From: Sediminibacterium sp.
GTDB lineage: Bacteria > Bacteroidota > Bacteroidia > Chitinophagales > Chitinophagaceae
DNA length: 49,727 nt
Reading direction: 5' to 3'
Assembly: GCA_030726065.1 (NCBI GenBank)
Contig: JANREK010000045.1
Coordinates: forward strand, 90,240-139,966
Below the pieces are notes generated by a model, which saw nothing but the letters and a program-made list of their open reading frames with translations, did no database searches and had not been told where the DNA came from. Positions 16,982 through 26,093 of this stretch are shown here, in pieces; position 1 is the first letter of the stretch; the number at the start of each line of letters is the position of its first letter. The position numbers were made by a program, and so were the translations under genes.

Positions 16982-19183
16982 ATGAAAAAAATATTTGCAC
17001 CACTTGCGCTATTATTATTAAGTACTACATCAGTAACTGCACAAAAATCCATCACTGGTTTTAAAAATACAGACAAGCAATTAAAAATTGAAGCTGATTT
17101 TGATGCACAGCTAAATGCAAAGCGTGTTGGCGAAAACATAAAGTTATTATCATCTGTTCCACATCATGTTGGATCAGTTGGCGGAAAATTTGTTGCATCA
17201 GAGATTGCAAAAGTATTTAAAGACAATGGTTGGGATACTAAAATAGAAACCTACCAGTTAATGTTTCCAACACCAATTACACGCGTATTAGAAATGAGTG
17301 GTGCAACTAATTATAAAGCAGTATTAAAAGAGCCCTCCTTTAAAGAAGATGCTACATCAGGACAACCAGATCAACTACCTACTTACAATTGTTGGAGCGC
17401 AGATGGAGATGTTACTGCTAATTTAGTTTTTGTGAATTATGGTTTACCAGAAGATTATGAAACCCTAGCAAAATATGGTATCGACGTTAAAGGAAAAATT
17501 GTGCTTGCAAAATATGGTCGCAGCTGGAGAGGCATAAAACCAAAAGTTGCACAAGAGCATGGTGCAATAGGTTGTTTAATTTATTCTGATCCAGCGGATG
17601 ATGGTTATAGTGCAGGTGATATCTATCCTATTGGCGCATTTAAAAATGATCAAACCGTGCAACGTGGCTCAATTATGGATATGGTTATTTATCCAGGTGA
17701 TCCTACCACTCCAAATATTGCATCAACTGCAAATGCACCCAGAGTAAATCATAAAGATGCCGAAAATTTATTAAAGATTCCTGTACTTCCAATTAGTTAT
17801 GGAGATGCAGCACCACTATTAAAAGATATGGCAGGTCCGGTAGCCCCAAAAGATTGGGCGGGCGCTTTACCCATTACTTATCATATTGGGCCAAGTAAAT
17901 CAAAAGTGCATTTGAAATTAGCATTTGATTGGAAGTTAAGACCAGGCTTGAATGTTATTGCAACGATTAAGGGCTCAGAATATCCAGATCAGTGGATTAT
18001 TAGGGGTAATCACCATGATGCATGGGTAAATGGTGCAAATGATCCAATTAGTGGTATTGCTGCTGAGTTAGAAGAAGCGATTGCCATTGGTGGTTTATTA
18101 AAACAAGGATGGAAACCAAAACGTACATTAATTTATTGTGCTTGGGATGCGGAAGAACCAGGTTTGATGGGTTCTACAGAGTGGGTCGAAGATCACGCAC
18201 TTGAATTACAAGCAAAGGCAGTTGCATATATAAATTCAGATGGCAATGGCCGTGGATTTTTGGGTGTGCAAGGCTCTCACGGTTTATCTAATTTTGTAAC
18301 TGATATCAGTAAATCGGTGATTGATCCGCAAGCGGGTGTTTCGGTATTTGAAAGACAGAAAGCAAATAGTGCAACTAATGCAAGTACAAGCAAATCAAAA
18401 AAAGAAATTTTTGAAGCAACCACCTATCCATTAGGTGCCATGGGCTCGGGCTCGGATTACTCTTCCTTTATACAACATATAGGCGTTCCTTCATTAAACA
18501 TTGGTTACGGTGGTGAAGATGCAGGCGGCGAGTATCATTCTATTTATGATTCTTATGATCACTATGCGCGATTCAAAGATGCAGAATTTAAATATGGCGT
18601 AACCCTTGCTAAGACATCTGGACGTGCAGTGCTGCGTTTGTCAGAAGCAGACGTACTTCCTTTTGATTTCACTGCATTACATAAAACCATCAAAGGATAT
18701 ATTAATGAGTTAGTTTCGAATGTAGATGCACTTCGTGAAAAAGCGCAGGTGGAAAATGATTTGATTAAAAACAATGCATATACAATTGCAGCCGATCCAA
18801 CAACCAAATTAGCAACACCTAAATTATTAACTGAGGTTCCTTTTGTTGATTTTTCTTCCCTATTAAATGCATTAGCAACACTAGAAAAATCGGCACAAAA
18901 ATTAGAACAATTAAAAGCCGGGGCAGATGCAAATAAGTTAGCTGCAATTAATGCAAAAATATATTCAGCGGAACAATCATTGTTACTCCCCGCTGGTTTG
19001 CCGCGCCGACCATGGTATAAACATAGTTTGTATGCACCAGGATTTTATACGGGTTATGGTGTAAAAACTGTACCGGGTGTTCGTGAAGCCATTGAACAAC
19101 AAAATTGGTCTGAAACACAACAGCAAATAACTGCAGTATCAAATGCAATAAATAAATTTTCTTCCTATTTAGATGCATTATAG
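16982..19183 (+). CDS. Secreted M28 metallopeptidase, glutamate carboxypeptidase II-like
   Basis: The 733-residue protein has a clear signal peptide (cut near VTAQ, residue about 20), a PA domain inserted in the peptidase unit, the M28 zinc core and a C-terminal transferrin-receptor-like dimerisation domain. The dinuclear zinc ligands are visible in GNHHDAW near residue 341, NDPISG near 351, WDAEEPG near 388 and EYHSIYDSYDHY near 520. Such enzymes release C-terminal or N-acyl-linked amino acids from small peptides in the periplasm or outside the cell. It ends 15 bases before uvrB, but a functional link to DNA repair is not implied. Confidence 0.9.
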   Translation: MKKIFAPLALLLLSTTSVTAQKSITGFKNTDKQLKIEADFDAQLNAKRVGENIKLLSSVPHHVGSVGGKFVASEIAKVFKDNGWDTKIETYQLMFPTPITRVLEMSGATNYKAVLKEPSFKEDATSGQPDQLPTYNCWSADGDVTANLVFVNYGLPEDYETLAKYGIDVKGKIVLAKYGRSWRGIKPKVAQEHGAIGCLIYSDPADDGYSAGDIYPIGAFKNDQTVQRGSIMDMVIYPGDPTTPNIASTANAPRVNHKDAENLLKIPVLPISYGDAAPLLKDMAGPVAPKDWAGALPITYHIGPSKSKVHLKLAFDWKLRPGLNVIATIKGSEYPDQWIIRGNHHDAWVNGANDPISGIAAELEEAIAIGGLLKQGWKPKRTLIYCAWDAEEPGLMGSTEWVEDHALELQAKAVAYINSDGNGRGFLGVQGSHGLSNFVTDISKSVIDPQAGVSVFERQKANSATNASTSKSKKEIFEATTYPLGAMGSGSDYSSFIQHIGVPSLNIGYGGEDAGGEYHSIYDSYDHYARFKDAEFKYGVTLAKTSGRAVLRLSEADVLPFDFTALHKTIKGYINELVSNVDALREKAQVENDLIKNNAYTIAADPTTKLATPKLLTEVPFVDFSSLLNALATLEKSAQKLEQLKAGADANKLAAINAKIYSAEQSLLLPAGLPRRPWYKHSLYAPGFYTGYGVKTVPGVREAIEQQNWSETQQQITAVSNAINKFSSYLDAL

Positions 19184-19198
19184 GGTGTAAATTTGCCT

Positions 19199-21235
19199 AT
19201 GCCGTTTCAACTTCAATCTAGTTATACACCTTCTGGTGATCAGCCTGCAGCAATTGCACAGCTAACCGAAGCGGTGCAAGCGGGTGATCGTTATCAAACT
19301 TTATTGGGTGTAACTGGAAGTGGTAAAACATTTACCATTGCGAATTTGATTCAAAATGTCCAACGACCCACACTTATATTAACGCACAATAAAACATTGG
19401 TTGCACAATTATATGGTGAGTTCAAACAGTTTTTTCCGAACAACGCAGTAGGATATTTTGTTTCCTATTATGACTATTATCAACCAGAGGCGTATTTACC
19501 CACTTCGGGCGTTTATATTGAAAAGGATTTAAGTATTAACGAGGAATTAGATAAGCTACGACTTCAAGCTACTGCGCATTTATTAAGTGGTCGTCGAGAC
19601 ATTATTATTGTTGCCAGCGTGAGTTGTATTTATGGAATGGGGAATCCTACTGAATATGAAAATGGAATTATTCGTATTGAAAAAGGTATGGTGATTTCAA
19701 GACAAGCATTTTTACACGCATTGGTCAATAGCTTATATCACAGAACAGTCACTGAATTCGATCGTGGTGGTTTTAGGGTACAAGGAGATACGGTAGATAT
19801 TCGATTACCGTATGTTGATTATGGCTACCGGATTACATTTTTTGGTGATGAAATTGAATCCATCGAAAGTATTGAAATAGAGACAGGCAAAAGAATTGAG
19901 GAGATGGAGAATGCGGCAATTTTTCCTGCGAACTTATATCTCGCGCCGAAGGAAATGGTGCAACAAATAATTTACGAAATTCAAGATGAGGTGCGTGCGC
20001 AGGTGGAGTACTTCAAAAATGTTGGAAAGCACATTGAAGCGCAACGTATTAAAGAACGTGTTGAGTATGATATTGAAATGATTAGAGAATTGGGTTATTG
20101 TTCCGGCATTGAAAACTATTCTCGATTTTTTGATCGCCGCAAACCAGGTACGCGACCATTTTGTTTGTTGGATTATTTCCCTAAGGATTTTTTATGTGTC
20201 ATTGATGAAAGCCATGTAACAGTACCACAAATATCAGGCATGTATGGTGGTGATAGAAGCAGAAAGATGAACCTGGTTGAATATGGATTTAGATTACCGA
20301 GTGCTATTGACAACCGACCCTTGAATTTTAATGAATTTGAAAATATTATTGGGCAATCTATTTTTTTAAGTGCCACCCCTGGTGATTATGAATTAGAAAA
20401 GACCGCTGGGTTAATTGTGGAGCAGGTAGTACGACCAACTGGTTTACTAGATCCGCCCATTGAAGTTAGACCTACAAAAAATCAAATAGACGATTTATTA
20501 GATGAGATCGCTAAGCAAGTAGAAATGGGCGACCGGGTTTTGGTGACTACGCTTACTAAAAAAATGGCGGAGGAAATGGATCGTTATTTGGTACGCATAC
20601 AAATTAAATCAAAATACATACATAGTGATATTGATGCGCTTGAGCGTGTTGAAATTTTAAGAGAATTAAGATTGGGCGTGATTGATGTATTAGTAGGTGT
20701 TAACCTTTTAAGAGAAGGGCTTGATTTACCGGAGGTTTCCCTCGTGGCGGTGTTAGATGCAGACAAAGAAGGGTTTTTAAGAAACGAAAAGTCGCTCACC
20801 CAAACCGCTGGCCGTGCAGCACGTAATGTACGTGGTCGGGTAATTTTTTATGGCGATCAAATTACCAAAAGTATGCAGCGCACGATTGATGAAACCAATC
20901 GTAGGCGGGCAAAACAAATGAAATACAATGAAGAACATGGTATTTCACCAACGACGATTATTAAAAGTATTGAACAGGTAATGCAACAAACTTCGGTATT
21001 GGATATTAAAGGCTTTACACTTAATAATATTAATGTACGGACTTCGGATGAACTTGAAATGGTGGCGGATCCAGAAAGTATATATCAAACAATACCACAA
21101 ATAGAAAAGGCCATTGTACAAACTAAAAAGCAAATGGAAAAATTTGCGAAGGCACTTGATTTTATGGAAGCTGCTAAGTTGCGCGATGAAATGTTCCGAT
21201 TAGAAGCGCAGCTAGCAGGAATGAAAAAGAAATAG
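19199..21235 (+). CDS. uvrB: Excinuclease ABC subunit B
   Basis: The 678-residue protein is the damage-verification helicase of nucleotide excision repair. Walker A GVTGSGKT is at residues 37-44; the beta-hairpin YYDYYQPEAYLP, the DESH box, the TQTAGRAARN helicase motif and the C-terminal UvrB/UvrC-interaction helix pair (FMEAAKLRDEMFRLE) follow in order. I start it at the ATG at 19199 (MPFQLQSSYTPSGDQP), which matches the family N-terminus, rather than at a TTG two codons earlier. No palindrome like those before recA is seen upstream. Confidence 0.97.
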   Translation: MPFQLQSSYTPSGDQPAAIAQLTEAVQAGDRYQTLLGVTGSGKTFTIANLIQNVQRPTLILTHNKTLVAQLYGEFKQFFPNNAVGYFVSYYDYYQPEAYLPTSGVYIEKDLSINEELDKLRLQATAHLLSGRRDIIIVASVSCIYGMGNPTEYENGIIRIEKGMVISRQAFLHALVNSLYHRTVTEFDRGGFRVQGDTVDIRLPYVDYGYRITFFGDEIESIESIEIETGKRIEEMENAAIFPANLYLAPKEMVQQIIYEIQDEVRAQVEYFKNVGKHIEAQRIKERVEYDIEMIRELGYCSGIENYSRFFDRRKPGTRPFCLLDYFPKDFLCVIDESHVTVPQISGMYGGDRSRKMNLVEYGFRLPSAIDNRPLNFNEFENIIGQSIFLSATPGDYELEKTAGLIVEQVVRPTGLLDPPIEVRPTKNQIDDLLDEIAKQVEMGDRVLVTTLTKKMAEEMDRYLVRIQIKSKYIHSDIDALERVEILRELRLGVIDVLVGVNLLREGLDLPEVSLVAVLDADKEGFLRNEKSLTQTAGRAARNVRGRVIFYGDQITKSMQRTIDETNRRRAKQMKYNEEHGISPTTIIKSIEQVMQQTSVLDIKGFTLNNINVRTSDELEMVADPESIYQTIPQIEKAIVQTKKQMEKFAKALDFMEAAKLRDEMFRLEAQLAGMKKK

Positions 21236-21309
21236 TGCGCATTATTAATAGCGTTATCCACCACTAAATAATGAATACCGGCCTAAAATGCTTTAATTTT
21301 ACAACGACT

Positions 21310-21948
21310 ATGATCTCTTTATTTGAATCTATATACAATGGCCTACTGCAAACAACTTGGTTAGAATTAATCGCGGTTATTGCTGGTATCGTTTCAGTAT
21401 GGTATAGTAGAAAGGAAAGTATTTTAGTGTATCCGATTGGCTTAATCAACACCACCATCTATATTTATCTTAGTTTTAAAGGACATTTATTGGGCGAGGC
21501 CAGTGTTAATTTATATTATACCCTTATGAGCTTATGGGGTTGGTATTTGTGGACAAGAGTAGATCCCAATAAGCATACTATCATTTTACAAATTACCAAA
21601 AGCAACACAAGTGATTGGGTTTATCAAATACTATTTTTCTTAGCCTTTTATTTTTCTCTTTATTTTTCACTCACTTATTTAAAAAAGGAATTCGCACCCG
21701 AAGCCATTCCATGGGCCGACGCACTTGCGAGTGCTGCAGCCTATACGGGTATGTGGCTAATGGCAAAGAAAAAAGTAGAGAGCTGGATTTGGTGGATCAT
21801 TACCAACATTGTATCAATACCATTATACTTTATAAAAGGATATACGTTTACCAGTGTTCAGTTTTTAGTATTATTAGTCCTTGCCGTTGCTGGTTTAAAA
21901 TCGTGGAATGATAAAGCAAAAAATAATTCTATAAACGCAGTACTGTAA
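21310..21948 (+). CDS. pnuC: Nicotinamide riboside transporter PnuC
   Basis: The 212-residue membrane protein has about seven hydrophobic segments and the PnuC signature around WYSRKESILVYPIGLINT and SLWGWYLW. It imports nicotinamide riboside by facilitated diffusion driven by phosphorylation inside the cell. An ATG at 21271 is in frame and 13 codons longer, but the added residues are not membrane-like and the family starts near MISLFESI. A TAATTTTA element (21294-21301) just before the inner ATG also fits a short leader. The NadR-like kinase gene follows after 27 bases, which supports the substrate assignment. Confidence 0.9.
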   Translation: MISLFESIYNGLLQTTWLELIAVIAGIVSVWYSRKESILVYPIGLINTTIYIYLSFKGHLLGEASVNLYYTLMSLWGWYLWTRVDPNKHTIILQITKSNTSDWVYQILFFLAFYFSLYFSLTYLKKEFAPEAIPWADALASAAAYTGMWLMAKKKVESWIWWIITNIVSIPLYFIKGYTFTSVQFLVLLVLAVAGLKSWNDKAKNNSINAVL

Positions 21949-21975
21949 TTATATTATTTTAAACGCATTTAAGCA

Positions 21976-22518
21976 ATGAGTAACGCTATACAAAAAATTG
22001 TAGTACTGGGTCCCGAATCAACAGGGAAATCAACACTTTGTGAACATTTGGCAAATCATTACAATACATTGAACTGTCCTGAATATGCGCGACAATTTTT
22101 GTCTGAAAACGGTGTAAAATATAATTACACTGATTTATTAACAATTGCCAAGGGGCAATTAACATTAGAGGACAAGTTTACACAACAAGCGATAGAAAAT
22201 AAAAAAAACATGTTAGTTGTTGACACTGATATGTATGTTATGAAGGTTTGGTGTGAATATGTATTTAATAACTGCCATACTTTTATTTTAGAACAAATAA
22301 ATGCGCGTAGCTATGATTATTACTTATTGTGCGATATAGACCTGCCATGGACTGCAGATGAAATGCGCGAATATCCCGATAACAAACCAAGACAAGAATT
22401 ATTCCAAATTTATAAGGACCTATTAATAAATCAAAACACACATTGGGGTATTGTAACCGGGATGGGAGACGAAAGGACTAAGAACGCAATACAGCTAATA
22501 GATAAAAATTTGAAATAG
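21976..22518 (+). CDS. NadR-type ribosylnicotinamide kinase
   Basis: The 180-residue P-loop protein (LGPESTGKSTL, residues about 11-21) matches the C-terminal kinase domain of NadR, including CPEYARQFL near residue 34, the VVDTDMYVMKVW segment and DLPWTADEMREYPD. It phosphorylates nicotinamide riboside to NMN, trapping it after PnuC import. The N-terminal NMN adenylyltransferase domain of full-length NadR is missing, so NAD synthesis needs another adenylyltransferase. Its place directly after pnuC makes the pathway assignment strong. Confidence 0.88.
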   Translation: MSNAIQKIVVLGPESTGKSTLCEHLANHYNTLNCPEYARQFLSENGVKYNYTDLLTIAKGQLTLEDKFTQQAIENKKNMLVVDTDMYVMKVWCEYVFNNCHTFILEQINARSYDYYLLCDIDLPWTADEMREYPDNKPRQELFQIYKDLLINQNTHWGIVTGMGDERTKNAIQLIDKNLK

Positions 22519-22528
22519 TAAACGCAAG

Positions 22529-23221
22529 CTAATTTTTTAAAAGCGCACGTACATCTTCATCGCCTTCAATATTATTCATCTCTCTTAAAATTTGAGGATA
22601 ACGCCATGACACTCTTCTTGTCATTGGTCTTGCTGTAAAATTTTTTGGATTCGGAAAGCCTGCAACAATCATTGCCGCCTCGGCTCTGCTTAAATTTTTT
22701 GCTGACTTATGAAAGTAATGTTGTGCGGCAGCTTCTACCCCAAAACAACCTGGACCTGTTTCAATTACCTTTAAATACACTTTTAAAATTCTTTTTTTAC
22801 CCCAGACCCATTCAATTAAAAATGTAAAATATACTTCCGGTATTTTTCTGATATACTTATCATATCAACCACCTTGCCATAAAAAAACATTTTTAGCTGT
22901 TTGTTGGGTTATTGTACTAGCACCCCCTCCTATCGGAATTTTTTATTTTTTATTTTTCTTTTTTGGTCGCAAACTTTTTTCAATTGCATCACAATCAAAA
23001 CCACTATGGTCTGTAAATGATTGGTCCTCGCTAGCAAGCGCTGCTAGTTTAATATTATAGGACATATCATTCCATGAAACATAATCTCTTTTCAAACCTA
23101 GTCCAAATGCGTTTGTGATTTGAGTAATAGTAATGGGCGGCTCCACCAACTTTATGATAATTACATAAATAAGGGAGCTAATAAATAGATAAATAAAAAA
23201 CCGGTAAATTTTTTTTAACAC
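22529..23221 (-). pseudogene. mtgA: Monofunctional peptidoglycan glycosyltransferase, disrupted by two in-frame stops
   Basis: Reading one frame from the ATG at 23221 gives a full family-length product (230 codons) with two internal stops: TAA at 22945-22943 (codon 93) and TGA at 22867-22865 (codon 119). Before the first stop are the membrane anchor and LAALASEDQSFTDHSGFD, including the catalytic Glu. Between the stops is IPIGGGASTITQQTAKNVF. After them comes FTFLIEWVWGKKRIL and GVEAAAQHYFHKSAKNLSRA. No frameshift is needed. The TAA lies in an A-rich tract; the TGA could come from a GGA Gly codon. LKVIE replaces the usual LNVIE, which fits relaxed selection. The product would have extended glycan strands from lipid II. 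Confidence 0.85.
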
Positions 23222-23230
23222 AAGCAGCTA

Positions 23231-23785
23231 TTAAAGTATTTCCAAACTAAATCTTTTTCCAATCGGTCGGTAATTTGGATTTGCTTTTCGTAATAATCTT
23301 CCAGCAACCACTGCTACCGCACCACTAATTAGTTTTGGAATATTTTTCTGTTCTAATATAGGATCATTCTTAATTAAGCTATTAATGACATTCAATAACA
23401 CATATCCAGCACCACCTACTTGTAAAGCTGCACCATTCGTGACAACGCTATTATAATGTCCCCTATCTTTTGCAAAGGCTTTAATTTCATTGATATGGAG
23501 TAACATTTTTCCCAATTTAAGTGTGTCCTCGCCATAAGTGCCAAACATAGTCATTACTCTTTGTAAGGCAAATTGATTTATTTGAATTGTATCATCCTTA
23601 ATTGCAGAAATATAACCTGTTAGCCACTGATCATTACTAAATTGAAAGTTAATGTAATTACCCACCGAAAAGGAGCGAATGGTAACCCCTCTCTCTTTAA
23701 GTAATAGCAAGCGTCCTGTTTGTGCGCTTAAGCTAACAGAAAAAAAAGCAATGCAGATTAAAAAAAGAAGTGATTTTTTATTCAT
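23231..23785 (-). CDS. Secreted protein of unknown function
   Basis: The 184-residue protein has a good signal peptide, cut near SLSAQ (residue about 21). The mature part opens with a short beta-rich region (VGNYINFQFSNDQWLTGYISAIKDDTI) that looks like a small barrel. A hydrophobic Gly/Ala-rich stretch near residues 110-130 and a basic C-terminus (LLRKANPNYRPIGKRF) follow. I do not recognise a named family; similar lone secreted proteins are common in Bacteroidota. It lies 9 bases upstream of the mtgA pseudogene on the same strand, so the two may have shared a transcript. Confidence 0.65.
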   Translation of the reverse strand: MNKKSLLFLICIAFFSVSLSAQTGRLLLLKERGVTIRSFSVGNYINFQFSNDQWLTGYISAIKDDTIQINQFALQRVMTMFGTYGEDTLKLGKMLLHINEIKAFAKDRGHYNSVVTNGAALQVGGAGYVLLNVINSLIKNDPILEQKNIPKLISGAVAVVAGRLLRKANPNYRPIGKRFSLEIL

Positions 23786-23851
23786 AATAGCAATTTACAA
23801 TAAAGGCTCGGTTTAAAAAAAGTAATTCACAACAGAATCCAATTCTATTCA

Positions 23852-24493
23852 TTAATATTTTAACGCGCCAATAAATAATGCTGCGCTAAATACAAGTATT
23901 ATGATAGCGGAAAGTCGATTTATCCAAATCAAATTCTTCCCCATTAAACTTGGTCGTAACCTGCTAGCCAAAGTCACTTTAATTAAATCTGATAAAAGCA
24001 AAAAAACTAAGCAGGTAGCAAAAACGATGAATTTGTATTGAACAGGATTGTTTGTTTCGGCTGCGCTGGCTCCAATGGCGGCCGTCCATGCAAACCAAAA
24101 TATAAACACACTTGGATTTAGGGTATTCATCAAAAATCCCGATATATATATTCCCAGATAATCTCTTTTTCTAAAAACCTTTTCTTCCCCATTTTCATCA
24201 GACTCAATTTTTATCTTTTTAAAGAACAAAGTATATAAGCCCAACAACAAGAGAAATCCTGCACCAGCCATGGCGATAAATGCCTTATGATCTAATACCA
24301 ATAAAAAAATGTTCGTAAAAATATTCGCTATAAGCAATTGTCCAATATCACTGGTGGAAACACCTGCAACGAAAAGATAACCCGCCTTCCGACCATTAGT
24401 AATACTTTGTTTTAGGATAGCAAAAATTACAGGACCCAAAGAGATACTTAAAATAAGCCCCAACAACAACCCTTTAATAATAGGAGCTAACAT
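23852..24493 (-). CDS. LysE family amino-acid exporter
   Basis: The 213-residue inner-membrane protein has six hydrophobic segments and the LysE N-terminal pattern GLILSISLGPVIFAILKQS, followed by GYLFVAGVSTSDIGQ. A charged loop (KKIKIESDENGEEKVFRKRD) separates helices 3 and 4. LysE proteins export amino acids or related small metabolites. The start lies one base after the stop of the GH3 gene, so the two are translated as a pair. Export of a GH3 product or of its amino-acid substrate is a reasonable inference. Confidence 0.85.
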   Translation of the reverse strand: MLAPIIKGLLLGLILSISLGPVIFAILKQSITNGRKAGYLFVAGVSTSDIGQLLIANIFTNIFLLVLDHKAFIAMAGAGFLLLLGLYTLFFKKIKIESDENGEEKVFRKRDYLGIYISGFLMNTLNPSVFIFWFAWTAAIGASAAETNNPVQYKFIVFATCLVFLLLSDLIKVTLASRLRPSLMGKNLIWINRLSAIIILVFSAALFIGALKY

Positions 24494-24494
24494 T

Positions 24495-26015
24495 TTATTT
24501 ATTTTGTATAAAAATTTCCCAATCTTTTAATATATCTCCCTTTAATACCCTTGGAAATTTATGTTGTCCTCCTATCTTTCCCTTGGCTTGCATAAAATCC
24601 ATAAATATATTTTCTTTTAAAACTGTAACACGTATTCTTTTTAATGTATTTTTTCTCTCTATTGCATAATCGTCATTGAGCACAATTAATTTTTCATCAA
24701 TTGCTTTTGCTAAAGCTACTCCATCAACTTCTTGATCACAAGCCACGTACCAATGATGTCCAAATAAGGAATCTACATTTTCACCTCGAACAGCATATTC
24801 AGGAATGGATAAATTAAATTCTTCACTCACCAAATGAATCGCTTTATTCATATTGTCAACACTTAAGTGTTCGCCAACAATACTTAAAAAATGCTTGGTT
24901 CTTCCCGTGATGATAATTTCCGCATTTTCTTTATCAACAAATCGAACTGTATCTCCAATTAAATAACGCCATGCACCCGCATTGGTGCTAATCAATAATG
25001 CATAGTCCTTACCTTCTTCTACTTCGTGTATCATTAGCGCTTCTGGATTTTCAACCATTTCTCCATCCGCATCAAAATTATTTTCATCAAAGGGTACAAA
25101 TTCAAAAAAGATATGTTGATTGTACGAAAGGCGCATGCCCTTTGCGTTTTGTTTGTCCTGCCATGCTAAAAACCCCTCACTAGCTAAATAGGTTTCCACA
25201 TAGGTAATGGGCTTTCCTAATAATTTCTCAAAACCAATTTTATAGGGTTCAAAACTTACACCACCGTGAACAAAAAAAGTTAAGTTGGGCCAAATCTCAT
25301 GAATATTTTTAACCTTATATTTTTCGATGACCATTTCAAGACACATTTGAATCCAAGCTGGCACACCCGCTAAAAAACCAATATCCCAGTCGGGTGCCTT
25401 TTCAACAATATCAACCAATTTTTTATTCCAATTTTTTTCTTTCGCTATTTTCTTACCTGGTTTATAAAATGGCTGAAACCAAAAAGGTGATTTTTTAGCA
25501 GTAATACCACTTAGGTCTCCTGCATAATAGCCGGGCCCCTTTTGTAAATCGGTGCTACCACCTAAGGTGAGCATTCCACTTCCAATAGAGCTGAGCGAAG
25601 TGCTTTGATAGGTTAATAAACTGAGCAATTGTTTGATCATGATTACCTTATTCCCCTTCAGTAAATCATTAGTGATGGGGATATATTTGCTAGCCGATTC
25701 GCTGGTTCCGCTACTCAATGCGAAATATTTAATTTTACCTGGCCAACAGATATCCTCTTTTCCATCAAGGGTTTGATACCACCATTCATTGTAAATTTTA
25801 TTGTAATTATAGGTAGGTACATTTTGTTGAAAGGTTTTTCCAGGATGCCTACTTAATACAATTTGCTCAAACTTATTTTTTTGGCCAAAAGCGGTATAGC
25901 GCGCGCGACGTAATAATTTTTTTAATACGCGTAGCTGTGCCTCTTTTGGACTTTTTTTGGGGATACCCAATGCCTTGCTAATCGTTTTGGGTAAATTAAT
26001 CTCGAAAATTGGCAT
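24495..26015 (-). CDS. GH3-domain acyl-amido synthetase family protein
   Basis: The 506-residue protein belongs to the GH3 family of acyl-adenylate-forming enzymes, known from plants as synthetases that link a carboxylic acid to an amino acid. Visible motifs are the ATP-binding loop SSGTSESASKYIPIT near residue 106, HGGVSFEPY near 248, the YLASEGFLAWQD segment, STNAGAWRYLIGDTVRF near 350 and KIGGQHKFPRV near the C-terminus. The substrate in bacteria is not established. It is the first gene of a pair with the LysE exporter and has a paralogue at 46943-48457. The start is ATG. Confidence 0.85.
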   Translation of the reverse strand: MPIFEINLPKTISKALGIPKKSPKEAQLRVLKKLLRRARYTAFGQKNKFEQIVLSRHPGKTFQQNVPTYNYNKIYNEWWYQTLDGKEDICWPGKIKYFALSSGTSESASKYIPITNDLLKGNKVIMIKQLLSLLTYQSTSLSSIGSGMLTLGGSTDLQKGPGYYAGDLSGITAKKSPFWFQPFYKPGKKIAKEKNWNKKLVDIVEKAPDWDIGFLAGVPAWIQMCLEMVIEKYKVKNIHEIWPNLTFFVHGGVSFEPYKIGFEKLLGKPITYVETYLASEGFLAWQDKQNAKGMRLSYNQHIFFEFVPFDENNFDADGEMVENPEALMIHEVEEGKDYALLISTNAGAWRYLIGDTVRFVDKENAEIIITGRTKHFLSIVGEHLSVDNMNKAIHLVSEEFNLSIPEYAVRGENVDSLFGHHWYVACDQEVDGVALAKAIDEKLIVLNDDYAIERKNTLKRIRVTVLKENIFMDFMQAKGKIGGQHKFPRVLKGDILKDWEIFIQNK

Positions 26016-26082
26016 CTACAGAATCGTTTTATATTTTAAAGATTATTCGTAAAAATAGGAATATTATTCGAGTAAACGACCC

Positions 26083-26090
26083 TACTTTTG
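26083..26090 (+). promoter_or_regulatory. -7 element of the inositol phosphatase-thiL operon
   Basis: TACTTTTG is an exact match to TAnnTTTG and ends 3 bases before the ATG at 26094, which predicts a leaderless or near-leaderless mRNA. It also shows that an upstream TTG at 26088 cannot be the start. Confidence 0.6.
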
Positions 26091-26093
26091 TAT

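Noticed and set aside
22865..22945. A frameshift or recoding event as explanation for the broken mtgA
   Set aside because: Codon-by-codon reading shows the pieces in one frame, and TGA and TAA both serve as ordinary stops in neighbouring genes.
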